DNA of 64,000 nucleotides, from the NCBI RefSeq assembly GCF_031755915.1, contig NC_083389.1, forward strand, positions 17,415,001-17,479,000. The letters are read 5' to 3'. A program made the translations under genes and the position numbers. The notes under the pieces were generated by a model. The model was not told the DNA's origin. It was given only the letters and a program-made list of their open reading frames with translations, and did not search any database. The DNA is from Ziziphus jujuba. Its lineage: Eukaryota; Streptophyta; Magnoliopsida; Rosales; Rhamnaceae. This document shows, piece after piece, positions 48,960 through 60,087 of this stretch (the first letter of the stretch is position 1; every line of letters starts with the position of its first letter).

Positions 48960-49130
48960 TATAATACGACGTCGCAGGAAGAGAATCGGTTGTCCATATG
49001 GAGAAGCAAAATTAAGAAACGTGATGGCGTGCTCAAACGTGTCTAGGAGGGTGCATGGAGTTGACGACACGTTGTAAACACGTGGCGTTGCCCCTCCACA
49101 CCGTGTGAGTAGACAAAACTCCTAACGTTG
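48960..49130. promoter_or_regulatory. ACGT-core cluster downstream of the TIGR01589 gene
   Basis: Within 170 bp: GACGTC (48,968-48,973), AACGTG (about 49,018), AAACGTGTC (about 49,035), ACACGTTG (about 49,067-49,074), the G-box CACGTGG (49,079-49,085), CACACCGTGTGAG (about 49,097) and AACGTTG (about 49,124). It could be an enhancer or the promoter of an unrecognised transcript. Confidence 0.45.
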
Positions 49131-52100
49131 TTGAATTGGTCTATCCATATTTTATTTTGACATTGTGTGCGTCTTATTGTTTAAAAAAAAAAAAAATGTT
49201 CGATTTGTAATTGCACTTAGATTGTTGATTGTTGTAAGGATGATAATGTGGTATGAATATTGTATCAAAAATATTACTCTTATAGGCGTGATGGGGTGCA
49301 CTGAATTCTGAAAATTTTATTGCGAAAAAAAAGAAAAAAAGATTATTATTTGTCAAAAAAATATAATTGTTTGGTTAAGAGAATTGACAGATATTTTGTT
49401 TGTTATAATTTTATGTATTGGATGCTAGTAATGATTGTAGAGGTGTGGAGGTGAAGTATCAAAACATTGGGAAGCAGTGTGGACCATTGGAATCGTCACC
49501 ATCTCACTTTTAGAATTAAAGTTTGGTCAATTTTTTGAAAGTGATATGAACGTTCTTGTATTGTACGATTGAAACTGTATTTGTGACTTGTGATATAGAA
49601 AAAGATGTTCTGTCATTTTATATATACGTTTATAATTTCGAAATGGTGAACGGCTATGCAATTTCGAATTTGATTTTTTTTGGGTAAAATTACGAATTTG
49701 ATTTGTTAAAGAAGGTAGCTGAATTTTGATAGGTTTCTTGTATAATTTGTTCGTATATATATGTAAATTTTTTTTCTTCTAGGTTCTGGAGTCTATATTA
49801 TAATGGAATCCAACATTTTATTTTTATTTTTTTAGTCTATATGAAATTATGTTTTAAAAAAAAACATAATTTAAAAGTAATAATGTCGAAAATCTTCAAC
49901 AAAAAATTAAGGATTTTTTGAAAAAATCTCTTCGTTTCTTGTTGAAGACCGTCATTGCTTGGACTCTGAAAGCTAGGAGAAAAAAATTATACATATATAT
50001 ATATATATATATATGTTGAATCGATTATATCTAATTAAATGTTTGCTTAATGCAAAATTTTTTTTGTTTCGCTTAATTTGTTATTTTTTCCCCTTTAACA
50101 TTCGTGGGACTTAAAAAGGAACAGTACAATATGGTTTTACCGTTTTAGTTCATGGAATTAAATTTGACAAAATAAGCAACTAAAAAAAAAGGTTAGAAAA
50201 ATCAAAGAAAAATTTCCAACATTTTTAAAAATTTATAATTATAATCATTTTTTTATTATTTATATATATATATATATATACTAGCATTAACCATTATCAT
50301 CATTTTTGAATTATATATATATATATATATATATATTAGCATTAACCTCATAAGATGTGGTATGTGTACTTATAATAGTTGATTTTAAAAATAATATATA
50401 ATAATTAATTATGTTCAAATTTAATAACATGGAAAAAAAAATTACTAACTATCTTATTTTTATATATAATATAAATAATATATATCTATATATAATATCA
50501 TAAATAATAATTAAATAATAATATTTAATTTTTGATGTTATTATATATTACATGCACCTTTACATACAAAACATTAAAATTATATTATATATATTATTTG
50601 TTATAAAAAAATTTAAAATAAAATAAAATTAGATATACTGAAACAAATAATAATAATAATATGTAACAAAAATTAGAAAAACAAAAAAATAAAACTTGTT
50701 TATTCATTAAAATCATCTACTAATTTCTAATTTATCATCAAAGCTTAGGACCTCTCACAGTTTTGGGACTCAAATTTTTAACATTCACTTCATCTTAATA
50801 ATGTTGATCTGGTTGATAAAATCAACATGTCCAGCCATATTTAAAAACTTGTTTAAAAATTTTATTATTAATAAGTATATTTGTATTTTAATTTTTTCAA
50901 TATATATCGTAAAAGATTATCAGAAACTAAAAATTTGACCTCTATATATAATATTATTCAATTATGAAATTTAAATTCAAAAATGTTTACTTATTTAATT
51001 TTTTCCATCTATACAATGCAAATTCAAATTCCAATGTATTTATATAATTTAGTTCAAATTTAAAAGTATTTATATAATATTTTTCATCTATGGAATCCAG
51101 ATTTAAATTCAAATATATTATTTGATTTTTTGTAAATAATTAATTTTCTTATATTAAATCTTTATAATATAATTTTATTATTATTATTTATTTATCTTAC
51201 AAACACATTTTTATCCTATAAGGTAATTTATTTATGAAATTCAAATTGAAAAACGTTTACCTAATTATTTTTTTCATTTATAATATTCAAATTCAAATGT
51301 ATTATTTAATTTCCTAAAAATAATTAATTTTTTATATTAAATCCTTATAATAAAATTTTTAATTATACTTACTATTATTATTATTGTTACTATAACTTAA
51401 TTAACAATAATTTGGATTAGAGGTATATATATATATATACAGTTTCACTATCACATGTATCAACTTATACATTATGATACAGATTAGCATGAAATTATAC
51501 ATAATTTATGGAGTATTTTATATATTTTATTTTAATATCACATATAATTTGATTACAACTTACATTTAATGTGCATATCAATATTCATGATAGCAAAATT
51601 TTCAATATATAATATATATTATTACCAATAATCTATAAAATATATAAAAATAGAAATGTATATATATAATATATAAAAGTATAATATGTATAATATATAA
51701 TGTTATAACCACATTTATATATGTAAAAATATTTAAAATATATTTAATTAAGAGAATCATATATATGCAAATACAATTTATGTCATATAATATTATAATA
51801 ATAAAAATATATATTTTATTCTTTCACTTCATGTTCGAGTACAATATTTAACTGATCAACTTACTGTTTACTTCACGTCCATGATAATTATACTTATAAT
51901 ATTATAATAATAAATATATATTATTATTTATTATAAATAAATAATAATATATATTTATTATTATTATTATTATTTTATAATAATAGATTTTATATATTTT
52001 TGAATACATCTATAAAAAATAAAAAATTTCATATGCTTTCAATTAGTTATATAATATCATGAGAATAAAACATATATTTTTTAATACAACCAATAAAGGA

Positions 52101-52180
52101 TAAAAAAAAATTTATATTTTTAAATAATTGTTTCATTTGGTATTAATTAATATTTTGATAGGATCATCAATAATAAAAAG

Positions 52181-52217
<37 letters not shown>

Positions 52218-54147
52218 TCTTATTATGACATTCTAATGAAATTTTCAAGCAAACTTAAAGCGTATCCAATCAAGAATATGTAGCTATTTTAAAATACACA
52301 CGTACTCTTCATTGAATATGCTTAATTTCACATGAAAAATTTTATCAGGACATCTTAATGAGAGAAGAACTATATATATTTATATATATTAGTCAAGTTA
52401 ATATTATGACAACATGATACTATTAATATCAAGTTTTATTTATTAATCTTTCGATCATGGAGTTAAAATTTAAAATTTAAAAATGATAAATATAGATTTA
52501 GTGATATATTAAAATTTTATTTAGGAAAAATAAATTTTGTTGGATATGATAATTAATAAATATAATTTTAAATTTAAATTTTTGATAAGATTTAAGAACT
52601 TAAAAAGAAAATCTTGATATTAATTTTTTTAAAAGTCAACTTTTTTAAGAAAAAATAAAATACATAGTTAATTAATAATCATAAATAATTTTTCTATATA
52701 TTATCGTTGGAAAACAATTTTAAAATTGACTTTGTATTTATATCATTTAAATTTAAACAGTATCAATCTTATATGCCATAAAGCAATTTATACTCACTAC
52801 TAAAGATGCTTTAAGAGCTTTTAGATAGAATAAATATATAGAAAATTATAAAATTGTAGATAAATCTATCAAAGAGCTTTTTTTAAATGATTGTCTATTT
52901 TTTCATATGATAAGAAAATTTAACATTAAACAATGCTATTGGAGATGATATTATATATAAAATGAATGTTAAACTAATAAGGCATAGTTATTGCCAAAGT
53001 GAATCGTTTACTTTCATAAAACATGTTAGATGTTGTAAATTTTTCTTAAAAATTTATTTTTTTAAAAAAGTTAAATAATAAAACATGTAATAATTGATTA
53101 ATAGTACGCTAATGATTAGGTGGATTGCTAAAAATTTTTTTTGCCATATCAAAATATAGGTATTCATTTGAAAAAAACAAAGCCTCTTCTTCTGCTTTGT
53201 TAAAACTTAAAAGATCCTTTCAATAGAATGAGCTTTTTCATAATTTTTTTTTTTAAAAATTGCTCTACATTTTAAAAAGATTTGTTAGATAGTATAATTA
53301 AATAAAATATTTTTTAGATGGAAAAAAATAAAGAGATAAATCATTATTAATTGTTATTAGAATAAATTTCATTGAGATCTCTCAATTTTTCTATAATTAC
53401 ATTTATGATTCTTATTTATAAAAATTAATTGAAAAAACTAATAGATGAGTTATGAATATAATTTTTCATAGATAAAATTGAAAATGTCTAAATGAAAATT
53501 TTCCTTGTTATTATTTTTATTAGATGATATTTATTTATATACATTATTAATTAATTGAAATTTAAATAGAATCATTAAGAAATAATTTTTAGGTTAAATG
53601 TCTATGAGATAAACATTGATGACATACAAATTAGAAACTCTTTTTAATCCTTGTACTATATAGATAAAAATTTGGAAAGCCATTGAAAACACTCGGAGAT
53701 TTTTTGTTTTTCTTTTTGCATTTCTTTAATAGCAAAATCTGGAAATTTTTTTTTTATCTATTTACTTATTTTTTTAATTTTGGATCGAAGGAAGATCTGG
53801 AAAGATTTTTTATGGAATCTACATAAGGCTATGTTTGGTGAGACGCGCAAAATATCATAGAGTGTACCATTTTAACATGCTACAGCGTTCAGTAAATCCA
53901 ATGCATTTTCCTAACCATATAATTAAACCGGTGCCCACCGTCGAGAACTGTTTCCACCACCTAGATAGACCCCACCCTGCAGTCACCGCACAAAAATTAT
54001 TGGCATATATATATATATTTTAATTTTTTTTCTTATCTTTTACTTTTTTCATTTAATATCTTTGTCCTTTTTTTATTTTTTAGTTTATATTTTTGTTTTT
54101 GCTTTTTCGTTCTTTTTTTTTTTTTTGGGGCTTTGTGAGATAGAGTC

Positions 54148-54194
<47 letters not shown>

Positions 54195-55185
54195 TAGAAA
54201 ATCTATTTCTTTTTCTTATCTACTAATGATGGATATACCATTTTCAAAAATATAACTAATTTTTTAAAGTTAATAAAAATTATAAATTTTTAGTGTTAAA
54301 CTTTTTCTTAATTATTTGTAATGCAATTATTAAGATAAATAATGATCAACTTAATTTAATTTATTAGAATGATATAGTTATTTAAAAATATTAATAAATG
54401 ATAACAAAAAATCTATTTTATCTATTTTGAGTAACGCAATTATTTAAGAAAATAATATGCATTAAAAATAAAATAAAATTTATTTTTTTCTTAGTTAAAA
54501 TTAAACTTCTTTTTTTTTAATAAAAAAAAAGGAAATTGAAGTCTAGTATGTTTCTTGGCTAAATATTGTATAATATTAATATAATACAATACATTACACC
54601 ATATTTCAATCAAAGGCACTAAAATTAATAAAGTACAATTTTTCATACCAAATGTGCCATGAAGGGGCAATACAATGTAGTACTAATTAAATCAACTTTT
54701 ATCAAAATAATTGTTTTATCAAAAACATAAAAATTCTTATTTGAGTCTTAATAGATTAGTGCTTTTATAACATGACTTTATTGCATGTTTGGTAATGCTT
54801 TGTTTTTTTTTCCCCCTTTTTTTAATAAGCTAAAAGCACTTTTGAGAGTGTTTGAGTCGCTATGTAATTTATGTTAGCTGAATTCTGATTTTCTGCAAGC
54901 TTTTTAAATTTGATAAATGATAATCAAGACTGTTTGGCTGTAGGATTACACTTGAAAAAACTTTAGAGAAAGAGATGAACGGTCCTAGTTTATGAGCCCC
55001 TTTAATGAGAAACAATCCCATTGCTTTAGATATGGATGTGATTCCTTCTTTTTTTGGTTGACTTTCCATTGCTTTAGATATGGATGTGATTCCTTCTTTG
55101 TATGAATGATTTTCTCCTTTAATTTTTTTTTTAAAAAAGAAAAGAAAAAGAAAAGCCTCTCCTTTTTGAGATAATATCTTATGTA

Positions 55186-55220
<35 letters not shown>

Positions 55221-57540
55221 AGTGGCATTTCATTCCATTATTAGTATTTGATATGCGATTTATTAAATATTAAATTTGGAAAGTGAATCCATCTCACACG
55301 TGAATAATTATATACTTTTGATATAAAAGAAAAAAATTTCCTACTAATTTTTTTTTTTTTGTTTAAGTACTTTTTGTTAATAAAATGGTTCAACTAAAGA
55401 TAAGTGCTATTAAATATAAAAACTAGTAGAAAAAGCACTATCTAATATTACTCTTAATATTTGTTTTTTGAAAAAAAAAAAAAACTACCTGATTAATGTT
55501 ACACATACCATTTAATTTACCAACATATTTATAAAAAGTACACATGTTATAATTTGTTTGGTTAACATATTAATATATTCTAAAAATGAATAAGTGGATT
55601 TTTAAAAAGATAAATGTTACTAAATATAAACCGATCAAATAATGACACATATACTTTTAATAGATATATTGATAAATTAAATGATATTTATAGTATTATT
55701 CTTACCTTTCATATTACTCTATTCTCTTTTATGTTAAATGGTTTATTTCATATTTGACTGTTAATTAAGAGAAACAACCAAAATAAAGGAAACCAGAACC
55801 AAAAAAAAAAAAAAAAATCCCTTAGAAGAACTATTATGGTATTAAAGATTATGTTTTATGTCGTCTAAATTTAAGCTACCTAAATTGGGCTAAGCCCAAA
55901 AAATGGGATTTAGGCGGGTATTTTTTCAGGTTGGAGAGAGCATTGGAACTGGGTTGAGTTAATGTTCTAAATTTAAAGCCCATTATCCGCTTTTATGGGT
56001 ACTAAAGTGGGCATACATGGGTGTCAGAATTGAGCTTCAGAATTGCAGGAAAGGTCAAAATTTGGAATCCAAATTTTATGTTTTAATCTTTTAATAGTCT
56101 TTATAATTTGATTCAGTAGAGAGAATATATATATATATATTTTTTTTGCTTAAAACATCTTTATAATAATAAAATAAAAGTAATTACTTAATAAATAGAT
56201 AATGCCATAAGTACCAAGTTTAGTAATGAAATTTCATATATTAAAAGATATGGCCATTTATTAATAGTTGATATATTAATAAACTTTCTAAAATCACAAA
56301 TGATAAATCTAAATAGTAATGCAAAGATATTGGTTATAAAATATTTTATTAATAGATTTGGTGAATCTATAATTATTCTTAATAAGTTATCTTATTTTAT
56401 GACAAATAATAAATAAATATAATTTAACATATAATATATTGCACAAAAATAGAACAAAAATTATATCCAACAAACTAATCAAATTGGTTTTGGGTTGAAC
56501 TTCTGATCGGCCCAATGGATAGCCTAATGGATTCGGTTTCATGCAATATTTATAATAAAAATTTAAAGTCTGAATCTAACCCAAAAATAAATCAGACAAG
56601 TTCAAATCATATCGAATCCGAGTTAAATTTGGATCTTTCTTTGATCGTGTTTGATTGATTTTGGGTTTTTCGAATTCTTTACATCCGTAAAGATTATGGT
56701 TTAAATGTCTAAATAAAAGATTATGTTTTAAAATATTAGTTACTATAAGGTGAATAAATTAAGGTCCACATGGTTTGAGAGTAGGATCTTAAGCTAGGCC
56801 CAAAGTCCCATAAAATTTGGTGGATCTCAGTTTTATCAACTATTAACAATTCATCTTACTTACCCCCCCAAAAAAAAAAAAAAAAAAAAAAAAAAAAACA
56901 AAAACCTATTAACAATTCATCTAAACGTTCTTTACTTCTTTAGGAATATCGTGGCCTGGTTCATTCCTAAAATGAAATTTTTAATGTGATTTGATTTACT
57001 ACTAAGACTGTTGTATTAATAATGGTTCGGGATGACACTATTTTTATATTATTCTAAGATGAATTAGTTTGCCTGGTATACAAATACGTTGACTGTTGTT
57101 AAACCACGCCATTCAATGGAATGAGAATTTTTTCGATAAATATTAGGAATTTAAAATGGCTGGCCCCCACTGTTGGAAATGATTAAAGACTTATAAGCTT
57201 CTATATTAAAAGAAATTATTACATAAAAAATTGAAGAATTAGAAAAGTAGTTTATTCATTTTATCCAGATATGAACTTTTAAATTAATATTAGATTTATC
57301 CCTTTCCTTTTGTTTTCGTAATAAATATCAAATTTACCTTAGTTATGCTTTTTTATTAATTGATCTAAATAAATATTTACTAAAGATGCTCAAACTTTAT
57401 TAGTTCAATCCTCCATAATTTGGAGGTATGCTGTGTCCTAATGTTCTCTTTCTTTTTATTAATTTCTTCTAGTAGTAATGGATTATGACCTCTGAAACCC
57501 TTTTTTTTTTTTTTTTTTTTTAAGTTTACCAAAAAAATAT
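49131..57540. other. Long, extremely AT-rich gene-free stretch
   Basis: About 50,200-53,000 is nearly all A/T, with (AT)n runs at about 49,991-50,014, 50,260-50,280, 50,313-50,335, 52,187-52,214, 54,160-54,183 and 55,188-55,216. A less AT-rich patch at 53,830-54,000 holds a 62-codon frame with no known domain. A 48-bp tandem repeat lies at 55,021. Patches with GGGTT/TTGGGC words near 55,880-56,030 and 56,480-56,660 look like old non-autonomous transposon tissue. A 27-nt A run follows a C run at about 56,865-56,898. The 119-codon minus-strand frame at 54,869-55,228 is made of these repeats and is not credible. Confidence 0.5.
55021..55116. repeat. 48-bp tandem repeat, two units
   Basis: TTGCTTTAGATATGGATGTG followed by ATTCCTTCTTT occurs at 55,021 and again at 55,069. 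The units diverge after TTCTTT. Confidence 0.85.
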
Positions 57541-57653
57541 TTCTTCCAGTCATTATAAGCACGTCGTCGTTTGGACATATTCCAAGGGTTTTGAACCCTC
57601 CTCCCCCATTATACCCTCCCCTTTTGCACACCAACAGGGTTTTAGACCTATCC

Positions 57654-57657
<4 letters not shown>

Positions 57658-57692
<35 letters not shown>
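57658..57692 (+). repeat. (CT)n tract in the SG1 5' leader
   Basis: A 35-nt pure CT run ends 4 bases before the ATG in a good initiation context (AACCATGG). Such pyrimidine patches are frequent near plant transcription starts, but one this close to the start codon is probably within the 5' UTR. Confidence 0.9.
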
Positions 57693-57696
<4 letters not shown>

Positions 57697-58743
57697 ATGG
57701 AGTCCATTGCTAAACTACAGCAGTACCAACCCCTTTACCTATCGCTTCATCGCCACCGTTCATCATTCCCCATACCCATTTCATCCATCAAGATTCCACC
57801 ATCTCCATCATCATCACCCTTCAAATTTTCGTCTATCAGAGCCTCTTCATCATCTTCCGAACCACTTCACCATCTACACCAAAACCCAAAACCCTCACAC
57901 TTCCCAACCCTAACCCCTCTCGTCTCGTCGATTCTCAAGACCACCGTCACCACCTTAACCGCTGCCGCGTTCTTCTTCATGCGGTTCCACCACAAACCCG
58001 CCATTGCCACGCCGATTGCAACCCCTACGGTGGAGACCAGCGAAGAATCGGCCGCGAATGTCTCGTTCAATGAGAAAGAGAGACTCATCGAGGAGCAGTT
58101 GAGTCGGAATCCCGATGATACCGAAGCGCTTCGGTCTTTAATGGAGGTTAGGATCAGAGCTCATAAGCTTTCGGAAGCTGTCGAGGTTTTGGACCGGTTG
58201 ATTGAACTCGAACCCGGTGACTTCGAATGGCTATTGTTGAAAGCCAACATCCATAGCTTCATGGGAGAGCTTGAATTGGCTAGAAATGAGTTTGAGGAGA
58301 TTTTGTCGAAAGACCCATTTAGTGTGGAGGCTTACCATGGCCTTGTGATGGCGGTTTCGCAATCTTCTGGGAAATTGAAAGATGTTTTGAGGAGGGTTGA
58401 GAAGGCAATGGAACGGTGCGAGAAGGAGAAGAAGAATTCTGATCTTAGGGATTTCAAGCTCTTAGTTGCCCAAATTAGAGTTATGGAAGCGAATTATGTG
58501 GATGCTTTGAAGCTTTATGAGGAACTTGTTAAGGAGGAGCCAAGGGATTTCAGACCCTATTTGTGTCAAGGAATTATATATACACTGCTCAGGAAGAAAA
58601 ATGAAGCAGAGAAACAATTCGAGAAGTTCCGGAGGCTTGTACCGAAGAATCATCCATATAAAGAGTATTTTGATGATAATATGTTTGCAACAAAGCTTTT
58701 TTCACAAAAAGTTGAAATGGAGAGAGCTGGTTCAAAGGGTTGA
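57697..58743 (+). CDS. SG1: Chloroplast TPR protein, SLOW GREEN 1-like, intron-less, 348 aa
   Basis: A single open frame from ATG in AACCATGG context to TGA. Residues 1-55 are rich in Ser, Pro and basic residues with few acids, as in a chloroplast transit peptide. Residues about 73-96 (LVSSILKTTVTTLTAAAFFF) are hydrophobic, a likely membrane segment. From about 125 to 335 the protein is helical with TPR-style repeats: RNPDDTEALRSLMEVRIRAH, KLSEAVEVLDRLIELEPGDF, ELELARNEFEEILSKDPFSV and YVDALKLYEELVKEEPRDFR. The conserved end FATKLFSQKVE is present. The Arabidopsis homologue is a chloroplast membrane protein needed for normal chloroplast development, and slow greening results from its loss. 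Codon use is GC-richer than the surroundings. The last codons and the stop lie inside a 73-bp tandem repeat. Confidence 0.88.
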   Translation: MESIAKLQQYQPLYLSLHRHRSSFPIPISSIKIPPSPSSSPFKFSSIRASSSSSEPLHHLHQNPKPSHFPTLTPLVSSILKTTVTTLTAAAFFFMRFHHKPAIATPIATPTVETSEESAANVSFNEKERLIEEQLSRNPDDTEALRSLMEVRIRAHKLSEAVEVLDRLIELEPGDFEWLLLKANIHSFMGELELARNEFEEILSKDPFSVEAYHGLVMAVSQSSGKLKDVLRRVEKAMERCEKEKKNSDLRDFKLLVAQIRVMEANYVDALKLYEELVKEEPRDFRPYLCQGIIYTLLRKKNEAEKQFEKFRRLVPKNHPYKEYFDDNMFATKLFSQKVEMERAGSKG

Positions 58744-58873
58744 GAGTAATTGCTTTAGATTCATGTAGACTGGCTGATTTTGCTGTGAGGTTGCCCTTCT
58801 TGGTTCAAAGGATTGAGAGTAATTGCTTTAGATTCATGTAGACTGGCTGATTCTGCTGTGAGGTTGCCCTTCT
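58728..58873 (+). repeat. 73-bp tandem duplication across the SG1 stop codon
   Basis: Units 58,728-58,800 and 58,801-58,873 differ at about two positions (AAAGGGTTG versus AAAGGATTG; GATTTTGC versus GATTCTGC). The stop TGA at 58,741 lies in unit 1, so unit 2 is 3' UTR and the protein is unaffected. Confidence 0.95.
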
Positions 58874-60056
58874 TGGTTCCCTACTTCTGTTTAATTTATT
58901 GCCTTTTTTTTTTTTTTTTTGGGTTGTTATTTTTACTATATTCATTTAGATTTTAGATATAAGTGAATAGCTCTTAGTTCTCTTTTAGATTGTAGGGTGG
59001 TGGTGCGCAAATCATTCGGTGAAACTTAATATGGAGCTGAATTACTATTTTGTCTCTGTAATTTGAATAGAAGATAGCAATGAGGAAAACGTATTTTGGT
59101 GCAGAAAAAAGTTGCCACATTTGTTAACTTTCGGCAGCATGATGCAAGGTTTATGTGACAATACATGCGTTAGTATGTCTGGTTAAAGAACATTCAGCTG
59201 TCTTTTGTTTATTGAATTTGCTAAGTTTGATGTGTTATAGGATTTTATGCTTGATGGTCAAATGCATCTTTCCCATGAGGTCATTTCATGTATTGGTTTT
59301 GTTATGGTGAATGATGGCGAAATTGGGGGAAAGAAATTGTCTTGTTCTCTTAAAACTTTAGTTTTCTGTGCTACCTCAATTCTACATGATACTAACTATG
59401 ATATGTAGAACTCATAGGGCACTGTCAGTTACCTTGACATGCCAGAACATCTGCAAAAGTGTTATTTTAGTTAGGTTGCTTACCAAAAATTATTTTATTT
59501 AGTTACATATATGTAAACCTATAGAATTCAAAACACTTTGTTTTTCAAAAATTATCAATAACATGATATTGAAAGTCAGGAATATTTCAGGATATTATGC
59601 TCAGAATGTGATTTTTGAAGCCATTTCTTTGAAATTGGTGATATATTTAGTGTATTAATGATCTAAACTTTTTGGATGTACGTTTGCTTCAGTATTGAAA
59701 ATTATTATTTCCATGGTCAGTTGTGAAGACATCTGTTTCATACACGTTTTAAGGATATACTTTAGAAATCCTCATGTGGTAATGGTATATATGCATATTG
59801 TTGTCTGGACTCGATGTTCTTTTGAAGTGCCTTTATTGTTATTCCCTAGTCAGTTGTTGTTTTTGTGCCTTCTTGTTGATGGGGCTCTAGTGTCATAAGT
59901 TGCCAATTCACCTTATTAGTGCACCTAAAAGGTTATTGGCTTGAGAATCATTGTCATTCACAAAGTTTTAGATAGTAACTAGTCTCATTGTATCTCTGAT
60001 CGGCCGTTTAACAGTAACTGAACTGTTATATGTATGAAGAAATTTTACAGTTGATC

Positions 60057-60087
<31 letters not shown>

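Noticed and set aside
54869..55228. 119-codon minus-strand frame with repeated KEGITSISKAM
   Set aside because: The repeat comes from the 48-bp DNA tandem repeat and the start lies in an (AT)n tract. It is not a credible protein.
57380..57694. 104-codon minus-strand frame starting RERERERERE
   Set aside because: It is the (CT)n leader of SG1 read backwards plus a poly(T) tract.
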